This document shows positions 7,545-13,526 of a stretch of 13,526 nt of DNA, piece after piece. Under the pieces are notes generated by a model, which saw only the letters and a list, made by a program, of their open reading frames with translations, did no database searches and had not been told where the DNA came from. The position numbers were made by a program, and so were the translations under genes. Source of the DNA: an uncultured Alcanivoracaceae bacterium (GTDB lineage: Bacteria; Pseudomonadota; Gammaproteobacteria; Pseudomonadales; Alcanivoracaceae); the NCBI GenBank assembly GCA_937943665.1, contig CALEAR010000389.1, positions 1 through 13,526 of the forward strand. Direction: 5' to 3'. Positions within the stretch are counted from its first letter, which is position 1, and each line of letters starts with the position of its first letter.

Positions 7545-8486
7545 ATGTCTAAAAAAATTCATTCCGTGGCTTCACGTGGCGTACAGTTACAGGCCTATAC
7601 GTGGGGCGATAGTAGCAAAACCCCCATTGTTTTGCTCCATGGTTATCCCGATAACCATTTGGTATGGCAAAGTGTGGCGGAGCGTCTTGCCGAGCAGTAT
7701 TACGTGGTGAGCTATGATGTGCGCGGTGCCGGTGGCTCAAGCAAGCCTAAGGGCCGTAAGCATTATAAGTTTGATTTACTACGCGCGGATTTTAGCGCTG
7801 TGGTTGATGCGCTATTGCCGGATCGAGACTTCCATTTAGCGGGCCATGATTGGGGGTCTATTCAGGGGTGGGAGTTTGTTACCGCAAGCCCTGAACGCGA
7901 GCGTATTCTTTCCTATTCCACCATTTCTGGGCCCTGCCTAGATCATGTGGGGTATTGGTTCCGTGAGCGTTTAAACAAACACGGTGCTCGTGCGGCACTT
8001 AAGCAAGGCATGAACTCTTGGTACATCGCCATGTTCCAGTTGCCTGTGTTGCCTGAGCTTATGTGGCGCTTTATCGGTCCGCGTTGGACCACCATTCTCG
8101 ATAAGGTGGAGGGTATTCGCGAGCCAGAAGTTAACCCCAGCCAAACTGATGATGGCGCCCTAGGGGTGTGGTTATACCGCGCCAATATGGTGCCAAAATT
8201 ACTCAATCCTGAACCCCGTTATGCCAAGTGCCCCATTCAGCTCTTGGTGCCCACACGGGATCGTTTTGTTAGCACAGCTTTGTTTGATGATTTATCTCAT
8301 TGGGTGGATGAGCTCTATCGTCGTGATATCGATGCGTGCCACTGGGTCACCATTGAGGAAACCGACAAAGTAGCCGCCATGATCAGTGAGTTTGTAATGG
8401 CGGTGGAAGCTAAAAATGCTCCCACCACATTAAAAGCTTTTCGTGTGAGAGGCGCTGTAGTAGGCACGCAGGAGGTAGCCGTATGA
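7545..8486 (+). CDS. EphD-like alpha/beta-hydrolase (epoxide-hydrolase type)
   Basis: A predicted cytoplasmic alpha/beta-hydrolase of 313 residues. It has the oxyanion loop HGYPD (32-36), the YDVRGAGGS turn, the nucleophile elbow GHDWGS with Asp102 rather than Ser, the acid candidate Asp239 in VPTRDRF and the base candidate His266 in ACHW. An Asp nucleophile points to an epoxide hydrolase or dehalogenase mechanism. The first 150 residues closely resemble the N-terminal half of mycobacterial EphD, where this domain is fused to a short-chain dehydrogenase; here the dehydrogenase is absent. Tyr160 and Tyr211 in the cap region could serve as epoxide-binding tyrosines. The ATG at 7545 is chosen over a GTG at 7494, which lacks a ribosome binding site and would begin too near the promoter. 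The next gene overlaps its stop by four bases, so the two are probably translated together. The substrate is unknown. Confidence 0.85.
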   Translation: MSKKIHSVASRGVQLQAYTWGDSSKTPIVLLHGYPDNHLVWQSVAERLAEQYYVVSYDVRGAGGSSKPKGRKHYKFDLLRADFSAVVDALLPDRDFHLAGHDWGSIQGWEFVTASPERERILSYSTISGPCLDHVGYWFRERLNKHGARAALKQGMNSWYIAMFQLPVLPELMWRFIGPRWTTILDKVEGIREPEVNPSQTDDGALGVWLYRANMVPKLLNPEPRYAKCPIQLLVPTRDRFVSTALFDDLSHWVDELYRRDIDACHWVTIEETDKVAAMISEFVMAVEAKNAPTTLKAFRVRGAVVGTQEVAV

Positions 8487-9397
8487 ACCAGCCAAGACAT
8501 GAAATTGTTCCACGTAAAGTGGCCTTTGATTTAAGCAACTCCCCATTGCACTGGTTGCCAGGGGATTCATTTTCCAGCCATATTATTAATGGAGTTCACC
8601 TGCTGTTGCCAGCGGGTGAACTGTGGTTCTGCCGTGTGTATAACAAGGCATTGCCCTATGTAACGGATGAAAACTTACGCAAGGATGTGCGAGCCTTTAT
8701 TGAACAGGAAGCGATTCATGCTCAGGCTCACCGCCATGGTGAAAAATGGCTGAAGGAACAACACAACATGGATGTGAGCGAGTACCGCGAGCGTGTGGAT
8801 TGGTTGTTCCGTCATTTGTTAGGTGATCAACCCCTAGGCTATAAGTTGCCCAAGAGCCTCGAAATGCGCTGGTTAATTTTGCGCGTGGGCTTGATCGCAG
8901 GTATTGAGCATTTCACCGGTATCTTAGGTGATTGGTGCATGAACAGTGATGGCTGGGATGAGGGAGATCCTGTGGTGGCGGATTTATTCCGTTGGCACTT
9001 AGCGGAAGAAGTGGAACACCGTACCGTAGCTTTTGATTTGTTTGATCACCTGTGTAAAACCAAGCTTGGCTTTTATATTTCTCGCCAAGCCATTATGGCC
9101 ATTGTGTTCCCACTCTTTATTTACATGATCATGGAAGGATATCGCAGCTTAGCGTCGCAGGATGTGAAGGATAAAAAATCTCGTCGGTTGAGCAAGGCGT
9201 TCTTCCCCTTCCTCTTGTGGGAATTACAGAAAATGGGCCGCAAAACGGATCACGTGCCCACCTTCACCTATTTATTGCGTCGCACCGCATTTTGGCTGAA
9301 GCCTAACTTCCACCCCATCACCGAAGGGGATACGGAACAGGCCTTGGCCTACCTGGCACAGTCTCCAGCTGCTTTAGCGGGAGAATCTGCTGCATAA
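8483..9397 (+). CDS. PF10118-type 'metal-dependent hydrolase' with a ferritin-like di-iron residue pattern
   Basis: A protein of 304 residues that I recognise as the family named predicted metal-dependent hydrolase (PF10118). Its activity is not established. Acidic and His residues fall in a regular array: Glu46, then Glu76-x-x-His79 in EQEAIHAQAH, then Glu142 in GIEHF, then Glu176-x-x-His179 in EEVEHR. Two ExxH pairs, each preceded by a Glu 30-34 residues earlier, is the arrangement of ferritin-like di-iron carboxylate enzymes, so an oxygen-activating or oxidoreductase role is as plausible as hydrolysis. A hydrophobic stretch at about 203-217 (AIMAIVFPLFIYMIM) may be a buried helix or a membrane contact. 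Its ATG overlaps the upstream stop (ATGA), with GGAGG close before it. The operon ends at the terminator at 9424-9445. Confidence 0.82.
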   Translation: MNQPRHEIVPRKVAFDLSNSPLHWLPGDSFSSHIINGVHLLLPAGELWFCRVYNKALPYVTDENLRKDVRAFIEQEAIHAQAHRHGEKWLKEQHNMDVSEYRERVDWLFRHLLGDQPLGYKLPKSLEMRWLILRVGLIAGIEHFTGILGDWCMNSDGWDEGDPVVADLFRWHLAEEVEHRTVAFDLFDHLCKTKLGFYISRQAIMAIVFPLFIYMIMEGYRSLASQDVKDKKSRRLSKAFFPFLLWELQKMGRKTDHVPTFTYLLRRTAFWLKPNFHPITEGDTEQALAYLAQSPAALAGESAA

Positions 9398-9423
9398 GCA
9401 AGTGGTCTTGCTTTCCTAATGGG

Positions 9424-9445
9424 GCGGCCTTCGGGCCGCTTTTTT
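9424..9445 (+). terminator. Rho-independent terminator of the hydrolase operon
   Basis: GCGGCC and GGCCGC form a six-pair stem closed by a C(TTCG)G tetraloop and followed by six T. It lies 27 bases after the stop codon of the PF10118-type gene. Confidence 0.93.
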
Positions 9446-9523
9446 ATTGTCCGTACTTTGTGGTTTATGCTTGCTCGCTTTACCCTGTGGGCTTAATGAC
9501 AAATGCATAAAGAGGATCTGCTC

Positions 9524-9946
9524 ATGGTAAAACCCTATGGCCAAGGTGGTGCCACCTTTCAAGCCGCTGGAGGCGTGGAGGGTATTCAGCGGTTGGTGGA
9601 ACAGTTTTATGCCATCATGGATACTCGCGATTACGCCCGTGAGATCCGGCAAATGCATCCTGAAGATCTCACACAAAGTATTGATAAACTTGCGCGCTTT
9701 CTATGTGGCTGGATGGGAGGGCCAAAACGTTATCAGGAAAAGTATGGTGCCATTCATATTCCGCGAGCCCATGCTGTATTTGTGATTCATGAACAGCATG
9801 CGAAGGCGTGGCTTCGCTGTATGGCAGAAGCATTGGAAGAGCTAGCGTATCCGGAAGCGTTTAAGAGCTATCTACTGCAGCAGTTAGCTGTGCCTGCGCA
9901 ACGTATTGTGAGCATGAGTCAGAGGCAGCATGGGCACAAGGCATAA
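9524..9946 (+). CDS. Group II truncated haemoglobin
   Basis: A small haem protein of 140 residues of the truncated haemoglobin II (trHbO-like) class, cytoplasmic, which in characterised members handles oxygen, nitric oxide or peroxide chemistry. Visible landmarks: Tyr29 in VEQFYAIMD as the B10 residue, WMGGPKRY at the E helix end, His83 in IPRAHAVF as the likely proximal F8 ligand, and Trp96 in AKAWLRCM as the G8 Trp typical of group II. The usual RHxPF around the proximal His reads AHAVF here. The ATG at 9524 is chosen because GAGG lies eight bases upstream; an ATG at 9503 lacks such a site. The gene stands alone between two terminators. Its stop codon touches the T-run of the convergent almA terminator. 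Confidence 0.88.
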   Translation: MVKPYGQGGATFQAAGGVEGIQRLVEQFYAIMDTRDYAREIRQMHPEDLTQSIDKLARFLCGWMGGPKRYQEKYGAIHIPRAHAVFVIHEQHAKAWLRCMAEALEELAYPEAFKSYLLQQLAVPAQRIVSMSQRQHGHKA

Positions 9947-9983
9947 AAAAGCACCGCCTACCAAGGACAAAAGTAGGCGGTGC
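9945..9983 (-). terminator. Rho-independent terminator of the AlmA-like gene
   Basis: GCACCGCCTAC (9951-9961) and GTAGGCGGTGC (9973-9983) form an eleven-pair stem with an eleven-base loop. On the minus strand it is followed by six T (9950-9945), so it terminates the leftward almA transcript 15 bases after its stop. The plus-strand side has only ATAAAG after the stem, so it is a weaker stop for the globin transcript. Confidence 0.9.
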
Positions 9984-9998
9984 ATAAAGAAGCGCTAT

Positions 9999-11510
9999 TT
10001 ATGCAGAAGCGGAGGCAGCTTCTGAGCGCTTAGGATCAAGGCTCTGAGCCTTAGGGGTAGGGTTGGAAAACTCCAAGACACCATCATTAAGCTTGCTAAA
10101 GCGCAGCATAATAAGGTCGAACAAGTAGTTTTGCTTTACTCGCCATGGCGCTTTTATCCCCTGTTTAGGGAAGCGCGAAATGGCGCGCTGCACATAACCA
10201 GCATCAAAATCCAAGAAGGGTAAGGTCTTCATGTTTGGATCGTGTAAGCGTGGTGTGCACTGGCGCATGCCAGTTTTATCCATGTGGTTGAGCACGCGGC
10301 AAATGTAATCCGCGCCAATATCCGCTTTCAGCGTCCAAGAGGAGTTGGTGTAACCAAAAATCATGGCCGCGTTGGGGATATCGTTAAACATGAGCGAGCG
10401 GTAGGCAATGGCTTTGCTCAAGTCCACGGGTTTGTTATCGATGCTAATGGACGCATTGCCTAGCAGCTGTAACTCCAAGCCGGTGGCGCTCACAATAATA
10501 TCGGCATCGAGGTGTTCACCGGATTTCAGCTGAATGCCTGTTTCGGTGAGGTGATCGATGTGATCAGTTACCACAGAGGCATCGCCACGGCGCAAGGCTT
10601 TGAATAAATCTCCATTGGGAACGGCGCACAAACGCTCATCCCAAGGGTTATAGCGCGGGCTAAAGTGCTTCATATCCACATCTTTGCCCACTTGTACTTC
10701 CACTTGCTTCATCAAAAGCTTACGCATGAGTTTGGGCTGCGCTTTACTGAGGTTGTACACACCCATTTGCAGTGCCACGTTGCGGGCGCGAGCTAAGCGG
10801 TATACCACCTTTTCAGGTAAGAATTTACGCAGTTGCACAGAAATAATGTCATCCTTCGGCACAGAGGCCACATAAGATGGAGAACGCTGCAACATGGTAA
10901 CGTGCGCGGCTTTATCGGTAAGCGAAGGGATCAAGGTAACAGCGGTGGCGCCACTACCGATCACCACAATGCGCTTATTGCTGTAATCTAAATCCTCAGG
11001 CCAATGCTGTGGGTGAATAAATTGGCCCTTAAAGTTCTCACGGCCGGGGAATTCTGGCGTGTAACCAGCTTCGTATTTGTAATAGCCCGTGCAGCCTACA
11101 AAGAAATCACAGGTGAAGATTTCTTTTTTTCTCTGACCTTTCTTTTTAACGGTTACTTCCCATACCAGATTTTCAGAGCACCAGTTCACTTTTTCGATGC
11201 GGTGGTTAAAGCGAATATTTTCACGCACACCGTATTCATCGGCAGTGTCGTTAATGTACTGGCGAATGGTATGGCCATCAGCAATGGCTTGTTTATCTGT
11301 CCACGGTCTGAAGGAGTAGCCTAGGGTAAACATATCGGAATCCGAACGGATACCGGGGTAACGGAAGAGGTCCCAGGTGCCACCAATGGCATCGCGACCT
11401 TCAAAAATCTGATAACTTTTATGGGGGGCTTTCATGGTGAGATGACAGGCCATGCCCACACCCGATAGGCCTGCACCAGCGATAATTACGTTGTAATGTT
11501 GTTTTGTCAT
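9999..11510 (-). CDS. almA: AlmA-like flavin monooxygenase (Baeyer-Villiger / long-chain alkane type)
   Basis: An FAD- and NADPH-dependent monooxygenase of 503 residues. The first Rossmann motif GAGLSG is at 12-17, followed by GGTWDLFRYPGIRSDSDM; the type I Baeyer-Villiger fingerprint FxGxxxHxxxWP is intact at 160-171; the second dinucleotide motif GSGATA is at 185-190; and ATGLELQ lies in the C-terminal half. Many segments (GGTWDLFRYPGIRSDSD, GYTPEFP, FIHPQHWPEDLDY, VTMLQRSP) are close to AlmA of Acinetobacter, genetically implicated in growth on very long alkanes, and also to EtaA-like Baeyer-Villiger enzymes, so a ketone substrate is possible too. I judge the AlmA assignment likely but not proven. 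The start has only a weak GAG upstream. The leader is long and structured. The gene is single, with its own terminator. Confidence 0.85.
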   Translation of the reverse strand: MTKQHYNVIIAGAGLSGVGMACHLTMKAPHKSYQIFEGRDAIGGTWDLFRYPGIRSDSDMFTLGYSFRPWTDKQAIADGHTIRQYINDTADEYGVRENIRFNHRIEKVNWCSENLVWEVTVKKKGQRKKEIFTCDFFVGCTGYYKYEAGYTPEFPGRENFKGQFIHPQHWPEDLDYSNKRIVVIGSGATAVTLIPSLTDKAAHVTMLQRSPSYVASVPKDDIISVQLRKFLPEKVVYRLARARNVALQMGVYNLSKAQPKLMRKLLMKQVEVQVGKDVDMKHFSPRYNPWDERLCAVPNGDLFKALRRGDASVVTDHIDHLTETGIQLKSGEHLDADIIVSATGLELQLLGNASISIDNKPVDLSKAIAYRSLMFNDIPNAAMIFGYTNSSWTLKADIGADYICRVLNHMDKTGMRQCTPRLHDPNMKTLPFLDFDAGYVQRAISRFPKQGIKAPWRVKQNYLFDLIMLRFSKLNDGVLEFSNPTPKAQSLDPKRSEAASASA

Positions 11511-11532
11511 GGGTTCACTCGGCTCTGTTGTA

Positions 11533-11581
11533 TTTGCCGATGGTGAGCACCGGCATCGTGTGTGTATTAAGCATCGGCAAA
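11533..11581 (-). other. Structured leader element of the AlmA-like mRNA
   Basis: TTTGCCGATG (11533-11542) and CATCGGCAAA (11572-11581) are perfect ten-base inverted repeats around 29 bases. Inside the loop, GGTGAGCACC can fold alone, and CATCG at 11554-11558 can also pair with CGATG at 11538-11542, so at least two foldings exclude each other. The element ends 22 bases before the start codon. Confidence 0.5.
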
Positions 11582-11651
11582 GAAGATACTGATTCGTATG
11601 CTAGCACTTGCCCTTGTGTTGAGTATGACACAATTAGCTTGGATGATTGTC

Positions 11652-11665
11652 ACATTGGTCAATGT
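11652..11665 (-). promoter_or_regulatory. Putative operator in front of the AlmA-like gene, ACATTG-NN-CAATGT
   Basis: A perfect inverted repeat of six bases around a two-base centre. In the almA direction it reads ACATTGACCAATGT and lies nine bases after a perfect TTGACA. The hydrolase operon site reads ACATTGAACAATGA at eleven bases after TTGACA. Confidence 0.5.
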
Positions 11666-11674
11666 AAAGATGGG

Positions 11675-11680
11675 TGTCAA
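11675..11680 (-). promoter_or_regulatory. Candidate -35 box (TTGACA) of the AlmA-like gene
   Basis: A perfect TTGACA on the minus strand. At 17 bases the sequence is CAATGT, a poor -10 box that falls inside the operator palindrome, so an activator or a different spacing may be needed. The leader would be about 135 bases. Confidence 0.35.
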
Positions 11681-11901
11681 GGGTGGCGTTTATCTTGTAT
11701 TACAATAAAAATCTCTCGCATTTACGGGTGAACTAATTTATTAATAGTGAGTCAGCTAAAATAAAGTGGATTAATTCACTGTTTTAACGTTGGGGCTTGC
11801 GAGGCTTGGTTTACACAAGCACACTAACGGAGCCTGTGTTTAATAATGAAAGTAATGACCATGCCCACTGCATGTGTGCAGCGCATTGGATTGGAGGAAA
11901 A

Positions 11902-12627
11902 ATGAAAAAAGTAGGCGTTTTGTTTGCAGCCGTCATGTTAGCCGCCTGCGGCAGCAATGACTCCGGTAATGATGTAGCCGATGTAAGCCTCGATGATAAC
12001 ATCAGTAAGGTATCCTATTCCTTAGGTTATTTAGCGGCCAATGAGTTGTTAAATAGCGGGGAAGAGTTTAATGCAGATGCTTTCTTGGGCGGTTTTACCC
12101 ATGGCATGAAAGAGGTGGATGAAAAAACATTACGCCTCACAGAGGAAGAAATGCACGAAGCCATTGCAGAATATCAGCAAGAAAAAATGGCTGAAATGCT
12201 TGCAGAGCAAGAAGAGCAACAAGCGAAAAACGCCGAACTTGCAGAAGAAGGTAAAGCTTTCCTAGAGGAAAATGCAAAGAAGGAAGGCGTAACGGTTTTA
12301 GAAAGCGGTTTGCAGTATGAGGTGCTAAAAGAGGGTGATGGTGATCGTAAGCCCACAGCGGAAGACACAGTGATCACCCATTACCACGGCACCTTAGTGG
12401 ATGGCACCGTGTTTGATAGCTCAGAAGATCGCGGTGAGCCGGTGGAGTTTCCGGTTAACGGTGTGATTGATGGCTGGCAAGAAGCTTTACAGCTTATGAG
12501 CGTGGGTGATAAGTGGCGTATTGTATTGCCTCCTGAGCTTGCCTATGGCGAGCAAGGTGCGGGTGGTTTAATTGGCCCCAATGCCACCTTGATCTTCGAA
12601 GTGGAATTGCTTGAGATTGTGGACTAA
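11902..12627 (+). CDS. FKBP-type peptidyl-prolyl cis-trans isomerase, lipoprotein (FkpA/Mip-like)
   Basis: A prolyl isomerase and folding helper of 241 residues, expected in the periplasm as a lipoprotein. The start at 11902 has GGAGG four bases upstream and gives a lipoprotein signal with lipobox LAAC (Cys16); Gly at position +2 does not look like an inner-membrane retention signal, so outer-membrane anchoring is likely. Residues about 30-125 form the helical dimerisation domain of the Mip/FkpA group ([14 protein letters not shown], then a long Glu/Gln-rich helix). The catalytic FKBP domain fills the last 100 residues, with [39 protein letters not shown] and a final IFEVELLEI. The helix linking the two domains is unusually acidic. 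The gene is single and ends at a strong terminator. Confidence 0.92.
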   Translation: MKKVGVLFAAVMLAACGSNDSGNDVADVSLDDNISKVSYSLGYLAANELLNSGEEFNADAFLGGFTHGMKEVDEKTLRLTEEEMHEAIAEYQQEKMAEMLAEQEEQQAKNAELAEEGKAFLEENAKKEGVTVLESGLQYEVLKEGDGDRKPTAEDTVITHYHGTLVDGTVFDSSEDRGEPVEFPVNGVIDGWQEALQLMSVGDKWRIVLPPELAYGEQGAGGLIGPNATLIFEVELLEIVD

Positions 12628-12650
12628 CCCTAAGGTAAGCCACAGCAGAG

Positions 12651-12680
12651 GCAAGGCGGGTTTCCCGCCTTGCTTTTTTT
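12651..12680 (+). terminator. Rho-independent terminator of the FKBP gene
   Basis: GCAAGGCGGG and CCCGCCTTGC form a ten-pair stem with a TTT loop, followed by seven T, 23 bases after the stop codon. The minus-strand side has no T-run after the stem, so it does not serve lrgB well. Confidence 0.95.
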
Positions 12681-12685
12681 ATGCC

Positions 12686-13393
12686 TTAAGGAAATAGAGG
12701 TGCTAACCAGGGCCATAATAGGGGCAATAAAAGGGCTGTGGTAATACCGGTGAGGCTAAGGGCCAAACTAGCAAAAGCACCGGTTTGTTCGCACTCCTCA
12801 AAGGCGCGAGCGGTGCCGATGGCATGGGCCACTAGGCCAAGGGTAAAGCCTCGCACCCGCGGATCATCAATACCCAATGCTGTCATAATAGGAGGTGCCA
12901 CCACGGCACCGAAAATCCCTGTAAAGGCCACTGCTCCTGCGGCTAAGGCAATATATCCACCAGAATGCTTCACAATCTCAATGGCAATGGGGGTAGTGAT
13001 GGATTTTGGCGCCAAGGAGCCTAGTACCTCCATGGGCGCACTTAACACCGCCGCTAGCAGCACCGTGGATAACATGGCCACCAAGGCACCTAATACGGTG
13101 GTGAATAGCAGGCTACGCCAGTGGGCACCAATGGTATGCAGCTGGCGATATAAGGGCCACGCTAACGCCACAGTGGCAGGCCCAAGCCAGAAATGAATGG
13201 CGCGGGTATGTTCCAAATAGGTTTGAAAATCCACCGAGAGCTGAAAGAGCACCCAAGTGAGTGGCGGCAAGGCAATAATAAACGGGTGACACAAAGGAAA
13301 CCCTTGGCTTTTGGCATACACCCATTCACCTAAGCGATAACACACAAGGGTAAGCAGGATGCTGAAGAGTGGCGTGGTGAGTAGATCAATCAT
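12686..13393 (-). CDS. lrgB: LrgB/CidB-family inner-membrane protein
   Basis: A hydrophobic membrane protein of 235 residues, the normal family length, with several predicted membrane helices. The family markers LGPATVALAWPLYRQ, PKSITTPIAIEI and AHAIGTARAFE are all present. LrgAB/CidAB proteins were linked to control of murein hydrolase export and cell death in Staphylococcus; plant and bacterial relatives transport glycolate or pyruvate-like acids, so a carboxylate export role is possible. The ATG at 13393 overlaps the lrgA stop by eight bases (ATGATTGA), with no ribosome binding site of its own, so translation is probably coupled. A longer frame opening at 13489 would lie inside lrgA and is rejected. 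Confidence 0.92.
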   Translation of the reverse strand: MIDLLTTPLFSILLTLVCYRLGEWVYAKSQGFPLCHPFIIALPPLTWVLFQLSVDFQTYLEHTRAIHFWLGPATVALAWPLYRQLHTIGAHWRSLLFTTVLGALVAMLSTVLLAAVLSAPMEVLGSLAPKSITTPIAIEIVKHSGGYIALAAGAVAFTGIFGAVVAPPIMTALGIDDPRVRGFTLGLVAHAIGTARAFEECEQTGAFASLALSLTGITTALLLPLLWPWLAPLFP

Positions 13394-13526
13394 TGGATTT
13401 ATGGGCCAGTAAATGGTTAAGCAGCAGCGATACCGCCACAATGCTAATAACAGTGCCCACAGCCAAGGCCACAATAATGGCCATGCCATGTTGGGCGAAG
13501 GTGTGCCACTCTAAAATGAGTCCAGC
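13386..13526 (-). CDS. lrgA: LrgA/CidA-family holin-like protein (C-terminal end only)
   Basis: The last 46 codons of a gene whose start lies off the right edge. The visible peptide (AGLILEWHTFAQHGMAIIVA..., ending LLAHKSND) carries one clear membrane helix and matches the C-terminal half of CidA/LrgA proteins, including the helix that follows a short polar loop. It directly precedes lrgB with an eight-base overlap, the usual order of this pair. It is too short to appear as a full open frame in the window. Confidence 0.8.
   Translation of the reverse strand, partial: AGLILEWHTFAQHGMAIIVALAVGTVISIVAVSLLLNHLLAHKSND

Larger units (their letters stand above)
11511..11901. promoter_or_regulatory. 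Divergent intergenic region between the AlmA-like gene and the FKBP gene
   Basis: A 391-base gap without a convincing gene. The almA side holds a structured leader (11533-11581), an operator-like palindrome (11652-11665) and a TTGACA (11680-11675). The FKBP side is AT-rich and holds an imperfect palindrome (11765-11780). The FKBP ribosome binding site GGAGG ends four bases before the ATG at 11902. I find no convincing -10/-35 pair for FKBP. Confidence 0.6.

Noticed and set aside
13394..13489. N-terminal extension of lrgB to 13489
   Set aside because: The stretch encodes the end of lrgA in another frame, and the extension is not part of LrgB proteins.
1..13526. Mobile elements, defence systems, CRISPR arrays, tRNA genes or a new multigene system
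   Set aside because: No transposase, integrase, repeat-spacer pattern or tRNA-like fold was seen. All sizeable genes fall in known families, and the only signal of a new arrangement is the shared operator and the enzyme pair reported above.

Overview
The window reads as ordinary chromosome of a gammaproteobacterium of the Pseudomonadales/Oceanospirillales type. The support is a cytochrome c5-like gene, a ubiK-comM pair, an lrgAB pair, and a group of oxygen- and lipid-related enzymes that includes a homologue of AlmA, the long-chain alkane monooxygenase. An Alcanivorax-like or other hydrocarbon-using marine bacterium would fit, but this is inferred from protein resemblance only. I see no tRNA, rRNA, insertion sequence, phage gene or CRISPR array.

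Left part (1-3950), minus strand: an OmpR-family response regulator, then a CHASE2-PAS histidine kinase, then a c-type cytochrome of the c5 kind cut by the window edge. The regulator probably starts at a TTG codon behind a strong ribosome binding site. The cytochrome has its own candidate promoter with a perfect TATAAT.

Middle part (4086-7352): an aldehyde dehydrogenase of the coniferyl-aldehyde type on the plus strand meets comM on the minus strand, and their stop codons overlap. Upstream of comM lies ubiK, an assembly factor for aerobic ubiquinone synthesis.

Right-middle part (7440-11680): a two-gene operon on the plus strand encodes an EphD-like alpha/beta-hydrolase and a PF10118-type protein whose residue pattern looks like a ferritin-like di-iron carboxylate enzyme. 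It ends at a textbook terminator. A group II truncated haemoglobin follows. The AlmA-like flavin monooxygenase runs the other way and ends at a terminator that abuts the globin gene. The promoter regions of the hydrolase operon and of almA share an almost identical palindrome, ACATTG-NN-CAATG, placed 9-11 bases after a perfect TTGACA. This suggests one regulator for both units. With the aldehyde dehydrogenase nearby, the group looks like a lipid or hydrocarbon oxidation set, though only the two units are linked by the shared motif.

Right end (11902-13526): an FKBP-type peptidyl-prolyl isomerase lipoprotein with a strong terminator, then lrgB and the end of lrgA on the minus strand.
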